From Trichobilharzia szidati (taxonomy: Eukaryota; Platyhelminthes; Trematoda; Strigeidida; Schistosomatidae), in contig OX235273.1 of assembly GCA_944472155.2 (NCBI GenBank), positions 35,561,204 through 35,625,203 on the forward strand: 64,000 bases of DNA. Reading direction: 5' to 3'. A program made the position numbers and the translations under genes. Below, one piece after another: positions 33,364 through 42,894 of the stretch. Position 1 is the first letter of the stretch. The number at the start of each line of letters is the position of its first letter. Below the pieces are notes generated by a model, which did no database searches, was not told the DNA's origin, and saw nothing but the letters and a program-made list of their open reading frames with translations.

Positions 33364-34356
33364 TTATAAAAATGACTTAATATACTGTAAATGCCTTGAA
33401 TTAATTTTAATTTTTCTTAAAATTTTATTATTTTTAACGCTTAACTCATGTAAACTAAGCGAATTGACAAGTGCATAATAATTTGCATAAATAATAATAT
33501 ATTCTTTATGTAAATTAATTAAAGCATCTCTATAGTCAATTAATGCATCCCTGTAATCACAATGAAAACAAATACATTTCTTTCTAGCCATCAAGTGATT
33601 TGTAAACCATAATTTAATTCTTTCCCATTTAGGTGTAGCCATTTTTTGTATGTATAAGCGTACAGCTTCCATATAAGGTTCACATGTTTTACGATATAAT
33701 CGTTCATTGTCTTGAGCTTCAATTTTATCAATTAAATGTTCAATGTCATAGTGAAATTCGGTTGTATTCATCAGTGGGTATTTTTTGTTTAAATCTGATT
33801 CTTTCGATTTTTGTCGAATAGTTGTAGGAGTACTATTCACATAGATTTGATTATCATCTGTAATAGTAATAGTATTCGCATGAAACAGGTTATGATAATC
33901 TCTATGCAATGAAATGTATTCTTCATACAATTGACCTAATGCACTAGTTAATGGTTGAATTAAATATCCAAATTCGCATAACTGGGAACATTTACACGGG
34001 AAGGGTAATTTTTTATTCTTTCTAAGCGCTTTACGTATACGTTGTTCTTCGAGTAGGATATGCTTAACATCACGATAGATACGTGGATTATTCAACTCAA
34101 CCATAACGCGTAAATCATCATCCTCAGGGAGATTTTTAGTCATTGAACCAGAATAACTATCATCATCATCATCGTCATTGATTGTTAGTTCAGTATCCAC
34201 TGTGTTGACTGTTTGTTGAAGGCTAATACCGCCACCACCACCACGACCACCGGAGATATTGCTAGTCCGAGTTTGATGGGCACCAGCTTCATTACTCTGA
34301 CGACTAACAGCACTGTTAGACTTTCTTTCTTGTGACGAGAGTATGGATCGTTTCAT
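33364..34356 (-). CDS. Intronless 330-residue protein with a duplicated CxC-Tyr module; function unknown
   Basis: An uninterrupted frame with ATG at 34354-34356 and TAA at 33364-33366, by far the longest in the window. Residues 1-85 are low complexity: Ser/Arg-rich, a Gly run (38-43) and six Asp (61-66), probably disordered. The rest is predicted mostly helical. It contains two similar modules: CKCSQLCEF (121-129) followed by LYEEYISLHRDYHNLF (143-158), and CICFHCDY (261-268) followed by LHKEYIIIYANYYALV (282-297). In both, the last Cys lies 20 residues before the Tyr of EY, and a second Tyr follows 7 later. Module 2 also has a tandem YRDALIDYRDALI duplication. No signal peptide or membrane span. 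I do not recognise the family; the paired Cys could bind metal or form disulfides (inference). AATAAA lies just past the stop. Neighbour on the opposite strand is the broken membrane-protein gene. Confidence 0.75.
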   Translation of the reverse strand: MKRSILSSQERKSNSAVSRQSNEAGAHQTRTSNISGGRGGGGGISLQQTVNTVDTELTINDDDDDDSYSGSMTKNLPEDDDLRVMVELNNPRIYRDVKHILLEEQRIRKALRKNKKLPFPCKCSQLCEFGYLIQPLTSALGQLYEEYISLHRDYHNLFHANTITITDDNQIYVNSTPTTIRQKSKESDLNKKYPLMNTTEFHYDIEHLIDKIEAQDNERLYRKTCEPYMEAVRLYIQKMATPKWERIKLWFTNHLMARKKCICFHCDYRDALIDYRDALINLHKEYIIIYANYYALVNSLSLHELSVKNNKILRKIKINSRHLQYIKSFL

Positions 34357-34454
34357 AATGCGTCAGCGGCCTGTAAGCAGATAAGGTAATAAAAATAATT
34401 AAAACTGAAAACACTGAAATTTAATAGAAGAGTAGTGTAGTAATTTGAGTGTAG

Positions 34455-34925
34455 TAATAATACTGCCTACTATCGCCAATGGTATTCCTTCTTACAGTAG
34501 ACTGGATAATGCGACAAACAGCGGGAAATGAGGAAACAGGCATAAACTGGACTCACACAAAATACTTGGAGGATCTGGACTTCGCCGATGATATATGTCT
34601 GATTTCCCACAAACTGGAAGATATGCAAGCGAAAAGCAACAAGTTGGCAGAAGAAGCATCAAAGATAGGCCTTCAGGTGAACATAAAGCAAACAGAGGTG
34701 ATGAAGATACCTGGACAACAACAAAAACAGACAACAATCAACATAAATGGAACGAACCTGAAAAAAACAACCTCATTTACCTACCTGTGAAGCATCGTTT
34801 CAACTGCAGGCGGACGGAACAGATGAGGATATCAAAGCAGCGAGGATCGGAAAAGCAAGGCAAGGTTTCATTACGCTCAAGTCTGTTTGGAGATCAACAG
34901 CACTGAGCATGAAAAACAAGGACAA
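34455..34925 (+). mobile_element. RTE-like LINE (family 1), polymerase core fragment
   Basis: Plus-strand fragment with EDLDFADDICLISHKLEDMQ (34567 onward; FADD active-site motif intact), LAEEASKIGLQVNIKQTEVM, and ININGTNLKKTTSFTYL. A frameshift near 34790 follows and the helix segment continues in another frame to 34906. It is the best preserved FADD of this family in the window. 5' and 3' truncated. Confidence 0.85.
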
Positions 34926-34984
34926 AGGACTGGATGCACGACACTAGTTACCATATAGTGTCCAGTCAAAGTAAATAAAGTGCT

Positions 34985-35790
34985 CATTAACAACAACACC
35001 ATTAAGTTGGTTCAGAGGTACACCACTAATCCAGCTAGTGTAGTATAACATGGTCTTCTTTTTTGTAAAGCACGCAGAAGAATAATAAGGAAGAACGAAG
35101 AATTAATGGCATACGAATTGACAACTTTTAACAAAGCAGGTCGATTTATTCCTGAAAGTCTCAATTTCTTTATATAATTACTCAGAAGAAAGATTATTTT
35201 AGAAATCCGTAAGATATGAGATGGCTAACAAAGATGTGAAGATGAACTAACACAAAGAAAGGCGATATTAGAATTATTTCCTACCACAGTGACATTGATG
35301 ATACAAGATTCATGTAAATTAGTCACTTCACGCAAATCGTATTCCTGCCTAAAACTAAAACTAACAGCCTGACATTTTGGGGGATTCAGTTTAAGACCAT
35401 TCGAATAACACCATTGACTGACTTCAGATAAGAAACCAAACTAATGCATAAACTGTTGGGACAAAAAGCATCAAATCATCAGCATATTTGATGAAATATG
35501 CTTTAAAGGAACATGATAATTCGTGTAGAAAGGAAGAAAACAGAAATGAAAATAAACATACATCTCCTTGTCAAACATCAGCATCAGTAAGCAAAGAAGT
35601 TGTTTGTTTCCTACATTATAGACAGGAAGATAACCACCTTGTAACCGAGAGATCAGTGACTACTAAAGTCAACTTGCTCAGCAAAAGTGTTATAGGAATA
35701 GAATCAAAAACAGTAGTGTAGTCTAACAAACTTCGCCTTTCTATCTAGAATGGAAATAATATTACAATGCAGTAAAATAACAGTCTCTAA
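34985..35790 (-). mobile_element. CR1-like LINE reverse-transcriptase remnant
   Basis: Reading minus from about 35730: DYTTVFDSIPITLLLSKL (motif A), a QGDV..FSFLFSSFYTN segment (motif B), KYADDLMLFVP at about 35480-35500 (catalytic YADD, motif C), then CYSNGLKLNPPKCQAVSF, and further down NYIKKLRLSGINRPALLK. The order and motifs are those of CR1/Jockey-type reverse transcriptases, distinct from the FADD family upstream. Frameshifts (for example just before YADD) and stops make it non-functional. The plus frame at 35488-35721 is antisense. Confidence 0.8.
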
Positions 35791-36059
35791 AATGTTTCAA
35801 CTGCATTTTTTAACCAAACTGCACCATTATGACGAACTGAGATGAACAAGAGAACTAGTTTGAGGAAAATGAGGCATTGGAGAAATAATATCCCTCTTGG
35901 TTTCAACTTTTTAGAGTTATCCATCGACGATCTCCTAATAAAACAATGACCTTTAATCTCTATATTCATGAATTAGGAATTTACACATGATGGCTACGCA
36001 CCTTTGTAATGGGGAATAATTCCATCAAATCACTTGACTGAAACCTATTCATCATTCAG

Positions 36060-36590
36060 TATTATTTTTTGAAGCTACATCGACTGAGATAGTTAGGACA
36101 TGTGTTATGCATGCCTAGCCTAGCCATCATCTTCCACGACAGGCAATGCTAACCACTGACATAGGATGCATCAGGTTGAAAAAGAGCTAGTGGTGGTGGT
36201 CAAACAAAAACATGGTTTCATCAGTCAATGAAATCCACAACAGTTATTTTAAGGCAGCCAGCCACGTAGGAAGGTGAAGACTCCCTGACTGGTTGGAGTC
36301 CCCGGGACGGTAAACACCAATGAAGGCTGGAAACAATTGGTGATATGGTTCAAAATCCTCATTCTCAATGGCTGGCGCAGATGCGTCCACTCCCTGTGGC
36401 TTATTATACCCAATAAAACTGTATTGTTCTCCGATATTACTATTCGTTTTGCCTCATATCTCTGTCTACTGTTTCTATTTCGCATTTCTTTTTACTTTTT
36501 TTCCTTGTTTTGTGTGGTAAGTGAAGTGTGGCGACTCGAACTGCTCCACATCGTTGGAAAGTTCTATGTTGAAACCAGTCAGTCATTATT
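36060..36590 (+). mobile_element. SR2/RTE-like LINE (family 2) 3' part
   Basis: Begins with the LRxLGHVL-type remnant ('gaagctacatcgactgagatagttaggacatgtgt'), followed by the RQAMLTTDIGCIRLKKS segment, the 'gtggtggtcaaac' junction, the C-terminal coding block with indels, and the 3' UTR to 'aaagttctatgttgaaaccagtcagtcat'. A (CAGT)n-like 3' tail matches the copy ending near 7035. Confidence 0.75.
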
Positions 36591-36639
36591 TGTTGACACA
36601 GTTTAAAATAATCAACAGATATTGTAAACAAGGCAGGGT

Positions 36640-37010
36640 TTAGTGACTTCATCAAATCTTGGTAGAACTCCTCAACTGCTAAAAAATTCTACATAGTGAT
36701 ATATATATATATAGTTAGAATTACATTGGGAGATATACTGTCTGATAAGTAAATAAACTGCTATGAGTGAGTCATATAAAACTGCTGATACGAGAAATTT
36801 AGAGAGAGGTTCAAATATATAAGGAGGAAAGGGTATCAGAGACAAATACTAAGTGCAGAGGCTTGTGTAATTCGAGTTTATAAATCCGACCTCTGTGTAC
36901 AGAAAGAAATGATGGTTACTTTGAAAATACCGTAGTAATATGTCACAATTACTAACTATTATTACTGTCATTACTTTATTCTATTTCTTCTTATTATTAT
37001 CCTTCACCTT
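36640..37010 (+). mobile_element. Penelope-like C-terminal fragment
   Basis: Plus remnant: 'gaggcttgtgtaattcgagtttataaatccgacctctgtgtacagaaagaaatgatggtt' translates as EACVIRVYKSDLCVQKEMMV, the C-terminal helix plus xLCxQK motif of these elements. The sequence at 36640-36690 parallels 57390-57460. Decayed. Confidence 0.5.
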
Positions 37011-37109
37011 TTTAATTCAGTTATGATTCTCTCGTTGATTGATTGGACCGAAATGTCGACCCTGAGTGCAGAGGCTTAGACGACATCTAAAGATCAACTT
37101 AAAGTAATT

Positions 37110-37375
37110 TTGGTGGATGGTGACTAGCACTGGAATCTAGGATGAGCTTTTCGCCCTATTTGAGACCCGTCGGCTGGATGTACTTGCATCCCATCTGAGA
37201 AGACCCAAAAATAATCTAGAAGATAATGTTTTGGCATTTGAAACGACGGGTACTGGGCTCCAGTCTCAGTGGAAAAAGCATCACTCACTGGGGAATGCAC
37301 GTAAATCCAACTGACGAGTTCCAAACAGGAAGAAATGAGTATCCTGGATTCCACTGCTAGTCACTATCCTCCAAA
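37110..37375. repeat. Fold-back family E, complete copy
   Basis: About 78-bp imperfect terminal inverted repeats: left 'ggatggtgactagcactggaatctaggat' (about 37117-37145), right its complement ending 'ggattccactgctagtcactatcc' (about 37348-37371). The interior holds 'ggcatttgaaacgacgggtactgggct'. A second copy is at 62450-62760 and a partial one at 38110-38225. No coding capacity, so a non-autonomous fold-back element or an inverted SINE-like dimer. Confidence 0.7.
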
Positions 37376-37494
37376 TTACTTCAAATTCTTGCATTATTAA
37401 TATTATTATTATTCACTTTGCAATTTCAAACATTTTCAAGTTCTTTCTCTGATATTTTCAAGTATTGGTTTTGTAGGGGTCTTTTGTTTTATTG

Positions 37495-37735
37495 GTTGAA
37501 GGATTTCATCATGAGCTGACATCAATTAGAGAACCATTGGAAAACCACCTGGGAGTAATGGACAGCTGTTTCGTCAGCCTAGTTTGGGATTCTTCATCAG
37601 TACACACCCACTGGGGTTCGAACCCAGGACCTTCTGGTTACAAGGCGAGCTAGCTTATAGACCATTAAGCCATTGGGACACTACCCAATCGCCTATGAAT
37701 TCCAACTTCCGCCAATTCACGACATATTGCGACCA
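37495..37735 (-). mobile_element. Hammerhead-SINE with both core boxes
   Basis: The minus copy retains CTGATGA and GAAAC (antisense 'gtttcgtc' and 'tcatcag' at about 37569-37602), but with an AGC insertion inside stem II on the GAAAC side. The B-box region 'ggttcgaacccaggaccttctggttacaagg' and head are near consensus. Confidence 0.75.
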
Positions 37736-38109
37736 CTAGGCAGTGTCTTCTTCGATGAGTCACTGCCTCACCTTCTCTGATAATTAATTATTTATTTAAT
37801 TGATTTAACTCAACAGTAATGCATTGTTACCCTAAATTTCACCATATATGACCTGAAAAACATTCACACCTGTCGTTCTGCATGACTGATTCAATGCAGT
37901 TTATTTACTTATCAGTCATATAAGTCCCAATATAATTTTAATGGTACACATATCCCTGAATGTAGAGCATTCATCTGAGGAGTTCTATCGAAATTTGATG
38001 AATTCATTAAACCCTGCTTTATTAACAACATTTGTTGCTTGTTATAAATTCTTATTGGGAAGTAAATGTTTCCAATAATCATAATGATAGAGAGATGATA
38101 TCATTTAGT
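37736..38109. other. No gene seen
   Basis: AT-rich spacer. 'aaatttgatgaattcattaaaccctgctttatt' at 37990-38025 is complementary to the Penelope-like block at 36635 and 57392, so a fragment of that repeat is present here on the minus strand. Confidence 0.45.
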
Positions 38110-38225
38110 GGGGGAGGTGACACTAGCAGTGGGAACCTTTAGGGCATGTGCATTTAGTCCCATCTGAGACTCATCAGCTGGTGACTGCTTTGGTAGACTG
38201 GTCCAATTGTTAATACAGGATCCAT
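38110..38225 (+). repeat. Fold-back family E, partial
   Basis: Contains 'gtgacactagcagtgggaacctttagggcatgtgcattta' and 'tctgagactcatcagctggtgactg', matching the left arm of 37110-37375. Confidence 0.45.
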
Positions 38226-38462
38226 AGCTGGCTAAGCACACATTGTGACTTAAAACTATAGATTTTGAAAATTATATTTCATGTTTTAAACAATGCCACT
38301 GCTGTTCTGAATGGATTTAGTAACCATTTTTTCGGTCTACATTAAATAAGTACATTTGGGGTTTGAAGATAAAACATATAATGGCATGGAAATTCGCTAT
38401 TAATTTTCTGATAATTTTGTTTAAATACCTTTTACTTTTATTTAATTAGGTAGTTCAAATGT

Positions 38463-38650
38463 GGGTATGTTGAAAAAGATTTGTAGCTCATGTCGATGAC
38501 ACTGGTGTAGTTGAGTTCTTAAGTTAACTTCAAATTGAAGTCTACGCTGAAGATGCTGCCCAGAAAGACACAAAGACTAAACTATACAGGTCAGAGAACA
38601 CAAATACACTGAAATCATCCATCTGAGCTACAAATCTTCTCAAATATTTT
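38463..38650. repeat. Fold-back family G, complete copy
   Basis: A 188-bp unit with roughly 50-bp imperfect inverted ends: left 'agatttgtagctcatgtcgatgacactggtgta', right 'tacactgaaatcatccatctgagctacaaatct'. The interior includes 'gaagtctacgctgaagatgctgcccagaaaga'. No coding capacity. Confidence 0.65.
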
Positions 38651-38884
38651 GTCGATTAATCTACTTCCTTCTAAAAACTTCTATCATATGCAGTCAGTAT
38701 CCACAAAATACACTTGTAACAAAATTTCCTTCCTCTTCACTAGATTTCAATATGGTAGACTACATTCTCCATGACTTAAAAAGAACAATAATCATGTCAA
38801 GTCAGACTTGGTATGCACATCACCAAGAGCATTTCGGAATTCCGTCAACACCCACCCTCTTCGTTTGACGCTGGTAATTTAGAT

Positions 38885-38980
38885 ATAATGGAGAAGATTT
38901 GTAGCTCACTCATGTGAATGGTTTTGATGTAGTTGTGTTTTCTGAGCTTAGAGAACACAACTACATCAAAATACTGAAAA
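38885..38980. repeat. Fold-back family G, collapsed to a perfect 18-bp hairpin
   Basis: Left 'agatttgtagctcactca' is followed by TTTTGATGTAGTTGTGTT (38922-38939) and its exact complement AACACAACTACATCAAAA (38954-38971), with a 14-nt loop. It looks like a G element whose interior has been deleted. Confidence 0.7.
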
Positions 38981-38999
38981 TTAGATGACTGGAGATTGG

Positions 39000-39220
39000 A
39001 AAGGATAAGAAATGAAGAACTCTAGTAGTAAACTAGCCATCATGCTATTCCTCAGAACAAAATGCTGGATAAAATGGAGATGGACTGAAATAACTCAATG
39101 AAGATTTTCAAGTGATATCACACGTTAGCACTCAAGTAGAACCGTATTTAGAAGTGACCAACTGGGCATCCGAAATTAACATGGAGAAGGTCATATAAAG
39201 AAGAAATGAAAGTTTGTGGG
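39000..39220 (+). mobile_element. Possible RTE-like LINE (family 1) scrap
   Basis: 'aaaatggagatggactgaaataac' and the later 'ctcaagtagaaccgtatttagaagtgaccaactgggcatcc' resemble the KWRWIGHTL ... LEWNP..RRV.RP segment of family 1 in plus orientation, heavily decayed. Confidence 0.35.
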
Positions 39221-39231
39221 ACATATTTTTA

Positions 39232-39449
39232 TCTCATATCAGAGAAAAATACCCTGTTTAATGCTTTTTCATGCTTTTTTATGTAAATATATGGGCAATG
39301 TTCAACAATAGCATCCCAAGTGATGCCAACGCACTAGTGACCTTTAGCCGACCAATCATCAAAACGAGCAATTTTTGCACAAAAGTGACGTATATTTACA
39401 ATGAAATGCATGAAAACACATTAAACAGGGTATCTTTCTCTGGCATGAC
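39232..39449. mobile_element. Candidate MITE with ~41-bp TIRs
   Basis: The terminal inverted repeats at 39234-39274 and 39408-39448 share 'agagaaa.ataccctgtttaatg..ttttcatgc' with a few mismatches. They enclose about 130 bp without coding sequence. A TTA precedes the left end (39229-39231) and follows the right end (39450-39452), as a PIF/Harbinger-type target duplication would, but the flank is AT-rich so this may be chance. Confidence 0.65.
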
Positions 39450-39689
39450 TTAAAAATACGTCCCAGTTATAATGAAGAGAATCAGTTTGTAAGTCGGACA
39501 AGTTTCTGTACATGTAATCACTGAGGTGACTGAAAATGAGCTGTTTTGTGAATCGTTTATCTCTCTTATCCTGTTGTGCAGTCTTCCCCAAAGCCCTCAG
39601 CTGAATTGCTATGGTTTCCAATAAGAGGATCGACGATTGCTTACCAGAAAAATGCGGGTAACAAAACAAATAAAAATAAATGACATCAA

Positions 39690-39885
39690 CTCTAAATCTA
39701 TCCCTAATCGTAACCCCAACCTTATCCTGACCCATAAATTAACACTAACCCTAACCTTAATCCTGACATTAATAACAACCCTTATCCTAACCGTAAACCT
39801 AACACTAATCCTAATTATGACCCTGATCTTAAATTTAACTCTGATACCTACCTTGACCCTAATCCTTACACTAACGATCTATGAA
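39690..39885. repeat. Degenerate telomere-like hexamer array
   Basis: About 190 bp of imperfect six-base units around CCTAAC/CCCTAA ('aaccctaaccttaatcc', 'cctaaccgtaaacctaac'), which is the C-strand of the TTAGGG repeat. The hexamer phase explains the Leu-Thr-rich plus frame 39637-39939 (repeating LTLT/LILT); it is not a gene. Confidence 0.75.
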
Positions 39886-39939
39886 CACATCGTCCAAACA
39901 GTGCTTAAAAACGTGATCTGGGTGAAATTTGTTCCTTAG

Positions 39940-40604
39940 TTGGTGAATAGCGTTAATGTTTCAGGTATGATAATGACAGATGCCTTTAGCCAACGACTAC
40001 CATACGTTCAAGGTCAATGGAGCGTTTGCACGCTAATGTTAAACTTTGCCTAAACGGCTTGACAGTTTCAAGTGTTTTTATTGGAAGGAAGAATCAATAA
40101 CTTCCACAGGTGACTGAGTTGCCTTCCAGTTTCCATTTATATTAAGTTATTAGTTGTATTTTTATGATAATTCAGTTTAAAAACCAACGCTTGCATTCAC
40201 GATTGGGTTGTGTAGTACCAATACATAGGATAGTTCTTCCCATGTTTCTTTACCCTCCGAGTGGATTATAGGACTTCAAGCTTGAGCTATAAATTGCCGT
40301 TGTAGCTGTATTAGACTTTTACAGAAACTGATTTTTTTGTGCTCAGTGAATATTTATTTACCATTGTGTTACTAAACATTCGTTTCTGATTATTTTGCTG
40401 TGTATTTTGTGACCTAGTAACATTGGTTTACGTTCGTATACTTTAAAAGTTCAATTTAGCTAATTATGCAATTCCCGAAGTTTCCACTTTGTCTTTTGAT
40501 ACAGCATTGTCGGTATTTAATCGTACACAGAGTTTGGAGAATTAGAGAACGTAAAGACGTATTTGTATTATAACACGTAGATTGCAGTCGAATAGTAGTA
40601 AGCA
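39940..40604. other. No gene seen
   Basis: Spacer. At about 40235-40290 a minus-strand LINE/SINE tail remnant ('tttaccctccgagtggattataggacttcaagcttgagct') is visible. Nothing else recognised. Confidence 0.45.
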
Positions 40605-40745
40605 ACAAGTCGTAGTGTTGCTTTTACAGCGTGAGGCTCTTAGCCTCACACCAAAACTACTCCTGTTCCCAATCTTACTGTCAGCCGGTAAACTAGGCGA
40701 GGTTTTGAAGTACGTTAGCCGAAAATCGAATCTGGACCTCTCATT
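40605..40745 (-). mobile_element. SINE B-related copy, variant tail
   Basis: Antisense of 'aggtccagattcgattttcgg' and 'ggttttggtgtgaggctaagagcctcacgctg', paralleling 30930-31095. Its tail contains a small self-complementary 'gtgaggct..agcctcac' hairpin. Confidence 0.55.
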
Positions 40746-41094
40746 TGGGATATTTACATGACAGTGGTGTAGATGGATTGAAACTGAAACATTTTCTGTT
40801 AACAATTGAGACTTGTAATGCAATTCTTTCAAATCTTGGTAAAGACAAAAATTTTATTTAACCTTGGTTATTCCCATCGAAAACAAATGTCATCGTCATA
40901 ACCCATTACATTAAAAAATATCTGTTTTATAAATATACTGGCCGACATAGAGATTCTTCAGAAAGGTATATTCTAATTTAAGTTAGACATTGTTTCAATG
41001 CGATTCAAAGAAGGGATGATAACGAATAATAAAAGCTCCCCATTTCCATAACAAAGAGTCAACATATCTGTACAATATCTCTAATTGTCTGCAG
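40746..41094. other. No gene seen
   Basis: AT-rich spacer with no recognised feature. Confidence 0.45.
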
Positions 41095-41265
41095 CCATCA
41101 GTTCTTAGCGTCTTGACGACCCCAGCAGGACACTCTGCACCTAATTACGTAGATGGCTTAAACCAACAATCAAAGAAAGTCATGGATTGACGCCATGTTT
41201 TGATTAGACCACCTCTTACTCTTTTCAGCCTAATCCTTTGTCAGCTGACACTGCTGCCAGACAAA
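41095..41265 (-). mobile_element. SR2/RTE-like LINE (family 2) fragment
   Basis: The minus strand shows the 'ccatgttttgattagaccacctcttactcttttcagcctaatcctttgtc' junction and adjacent coding remnant, as in the copies at 6625 and 36060. Truncated at both ends. Confidence 0.6.
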
Positions 41266-41334
41266 TAATTCAGAAATATTAGAAAAGGTGTGTACCCCAG
41301 GTGGATACCTCCACTGTTCACGTTTTCTGAACTA

Positions 41335-42490
41335 TATGGTCTAATATAGCAAAAATATTCATTCAGACATCTATAAAACACAAAATAATCGAGCAAAGAA
41401 TATTCTTTTCGATAAATTCCTCTTCTGGCTGTACATTTATATATGCAACTTTATATATGTAGAATATTCTAGATTAGTAGTCAATAACAATATTCGTGTT
41501 TTTTAAATAATATCGATTTGTAAAGTATGATCAATGGAATTACAGTTCATTAAAGATGCTAGAAATAATGCTGGTGAAGAGGAAAGGTTGGGCATAAGTA
41601 TAGCAACCCTATCCTCTAAAATAAACACTGCTACAGAAACTTCAAGCCACTAGGTTGAAGCCCTCTGTTCCACTGTGGAACGTGAAGGAAAAAAAAGATA
41701 TAGCAGCAAACAGAATATCAAATAAAATTAGGAAAATTCCACAAAATTCAGGATCATTCAAACCTAGATAGCCAAGGTAATGATAATGTCTGAACTAACT
41801 TCTTTTGGATGTACAAATTAGGCTTCTTAATCTGGTTCCCAACAGCCAGTCTCAGCAATATATAGTGATCGAACTCTTAAGGCAAAATTGAGATTCGTTG
41901 GTATGCGGTAAATAACCCTGAAAGCATGGTTAACGTCAATCTTGTGTTGCGTATCCACAAGATGAGTGAGATAGAATAGCGCTGTGAACAGATTTTGTTT
42001 GTTCTTTGCTTAAGCACACAGGGTGGTGTTCGGAAATTCGATGAGGAACGGACCTAATTGTATGGCCTATGTAACTGGCTGCACAGGAGCAGTTAAACTG
42101 TTAGATACACATGGAAGAGGCGAAATTAGACAGTTTATCTTTTACCCCTGAACGCAAGAGAAGAGTGGTTTTGAAGACGTAGCGTAATTCAGCAGCAGGG
42201 AATGCTCTTTTTACCGCATTTCTAAGTCGTTGTGTTAGTATCCCGCTGATGTTATCCCCAAGGAACTGCATTTGTAAGAATAAGGCCTTTTCAGGAACTG
42301 TTGGTACCTTGGGCTGCATTGATCTTACTTTACAAATCGATAATATTTAAAAAACAGTAGTATTGTTATTGACTACTAATCTGGAATATTCTGCGTGTAT
42401 AAACATGCATATATAATTGTAGAGCCAGAAGAGGAAATTATCGGAAAGGATATTCTTGGCTCCATTATTTTGTGTTCTATATGGTTTAAT
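41335..42490 (-). mobile_element. Penelope-like element with inverted terminal copy and SINE insertion
   Basis: Minus-strand element. The coding part at 42101-42319 reads MQPKVPTVPEKALFLQMQFL ... RLRNAVKRAFPAAELRYVF ... VKDKLSNFASS, the conserved linker before the GIY-YIG nuclease. Its C-terminus (LYIQKKLVQTLSL) is near 41790-41830. The 3' UTR at 41335-41530 is repeated in opposite orientation at 42325-42490, sharing 'ctttacaaatcgat' and 'tattgttattgactactaatct.gaatattct'. The element is thus bracketed by inverted copies of its own end, a known Penelope configuration. A SINE B tail lies inside at 41570-41696. 5' RT domain missing. Confidence 0.75.
41570..41696 (+). mobile_element. SINE B 3' half
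   Basis: Contains 'ggtgaagaggaaaggttgggcataag', 'aataaacactgctacagaaacttcaagcc' and 'gttgaagccctctgttcc', ending in GAAGGAAAAAAAA. 5'-truncated (no tRNA-like head) and inserted within the Penelope-like element. Confidence 0.75.
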
Positions 42491-42894
42491 TGGAAAGCTT
42501 CACTTTGAAGTCAACGCTGAAGGTGCTTTTCAAATAAACCGTCTGGTTCAGGAAACAGAACAACACCAAAATGAAAAAGAGGAATTTAAAAGTCAAAGAA
42601 AGAATATCTAGGTTCCGCCATCTATAAAATACTAATATACTAGCTAACCTGAATTCAGATAATTTGAATTATTTCGACTGTTCGAGCTAAGTTAAACATA
42701 ACATTGATAAACCCGGTTATAAGTGAGTGAAACGGCCTTACAATGTTTAGACCACTTCATCCTGGTCAGTAAGTACTACCGTTTAGCGTGAATGATTTGT
42801 AACTACTTGGGCACATTATCCTTCTTAATTCAATCAAAATTGATGCATTCTAGTATAATTTTCATAGATTTAAGGTAGTATTATGTGCATTGGT
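42491..42894. other. No gene seen; fold-back G scrap
   Basis: The 'taattggaaagcttcactttgaagtcaacgctgaaggtgct' stretch at 42486-42526 matches the interior of fold-back family G (38520-38550). The remainder is unassigned. Confidence 0.4.

Noticed and set aside
39637..39939. 100-residue Leu/Thr repeat protein
   Set aside because: Produced by the six-base periodicity of the telomere-like array; no start context or non-repeat domain.
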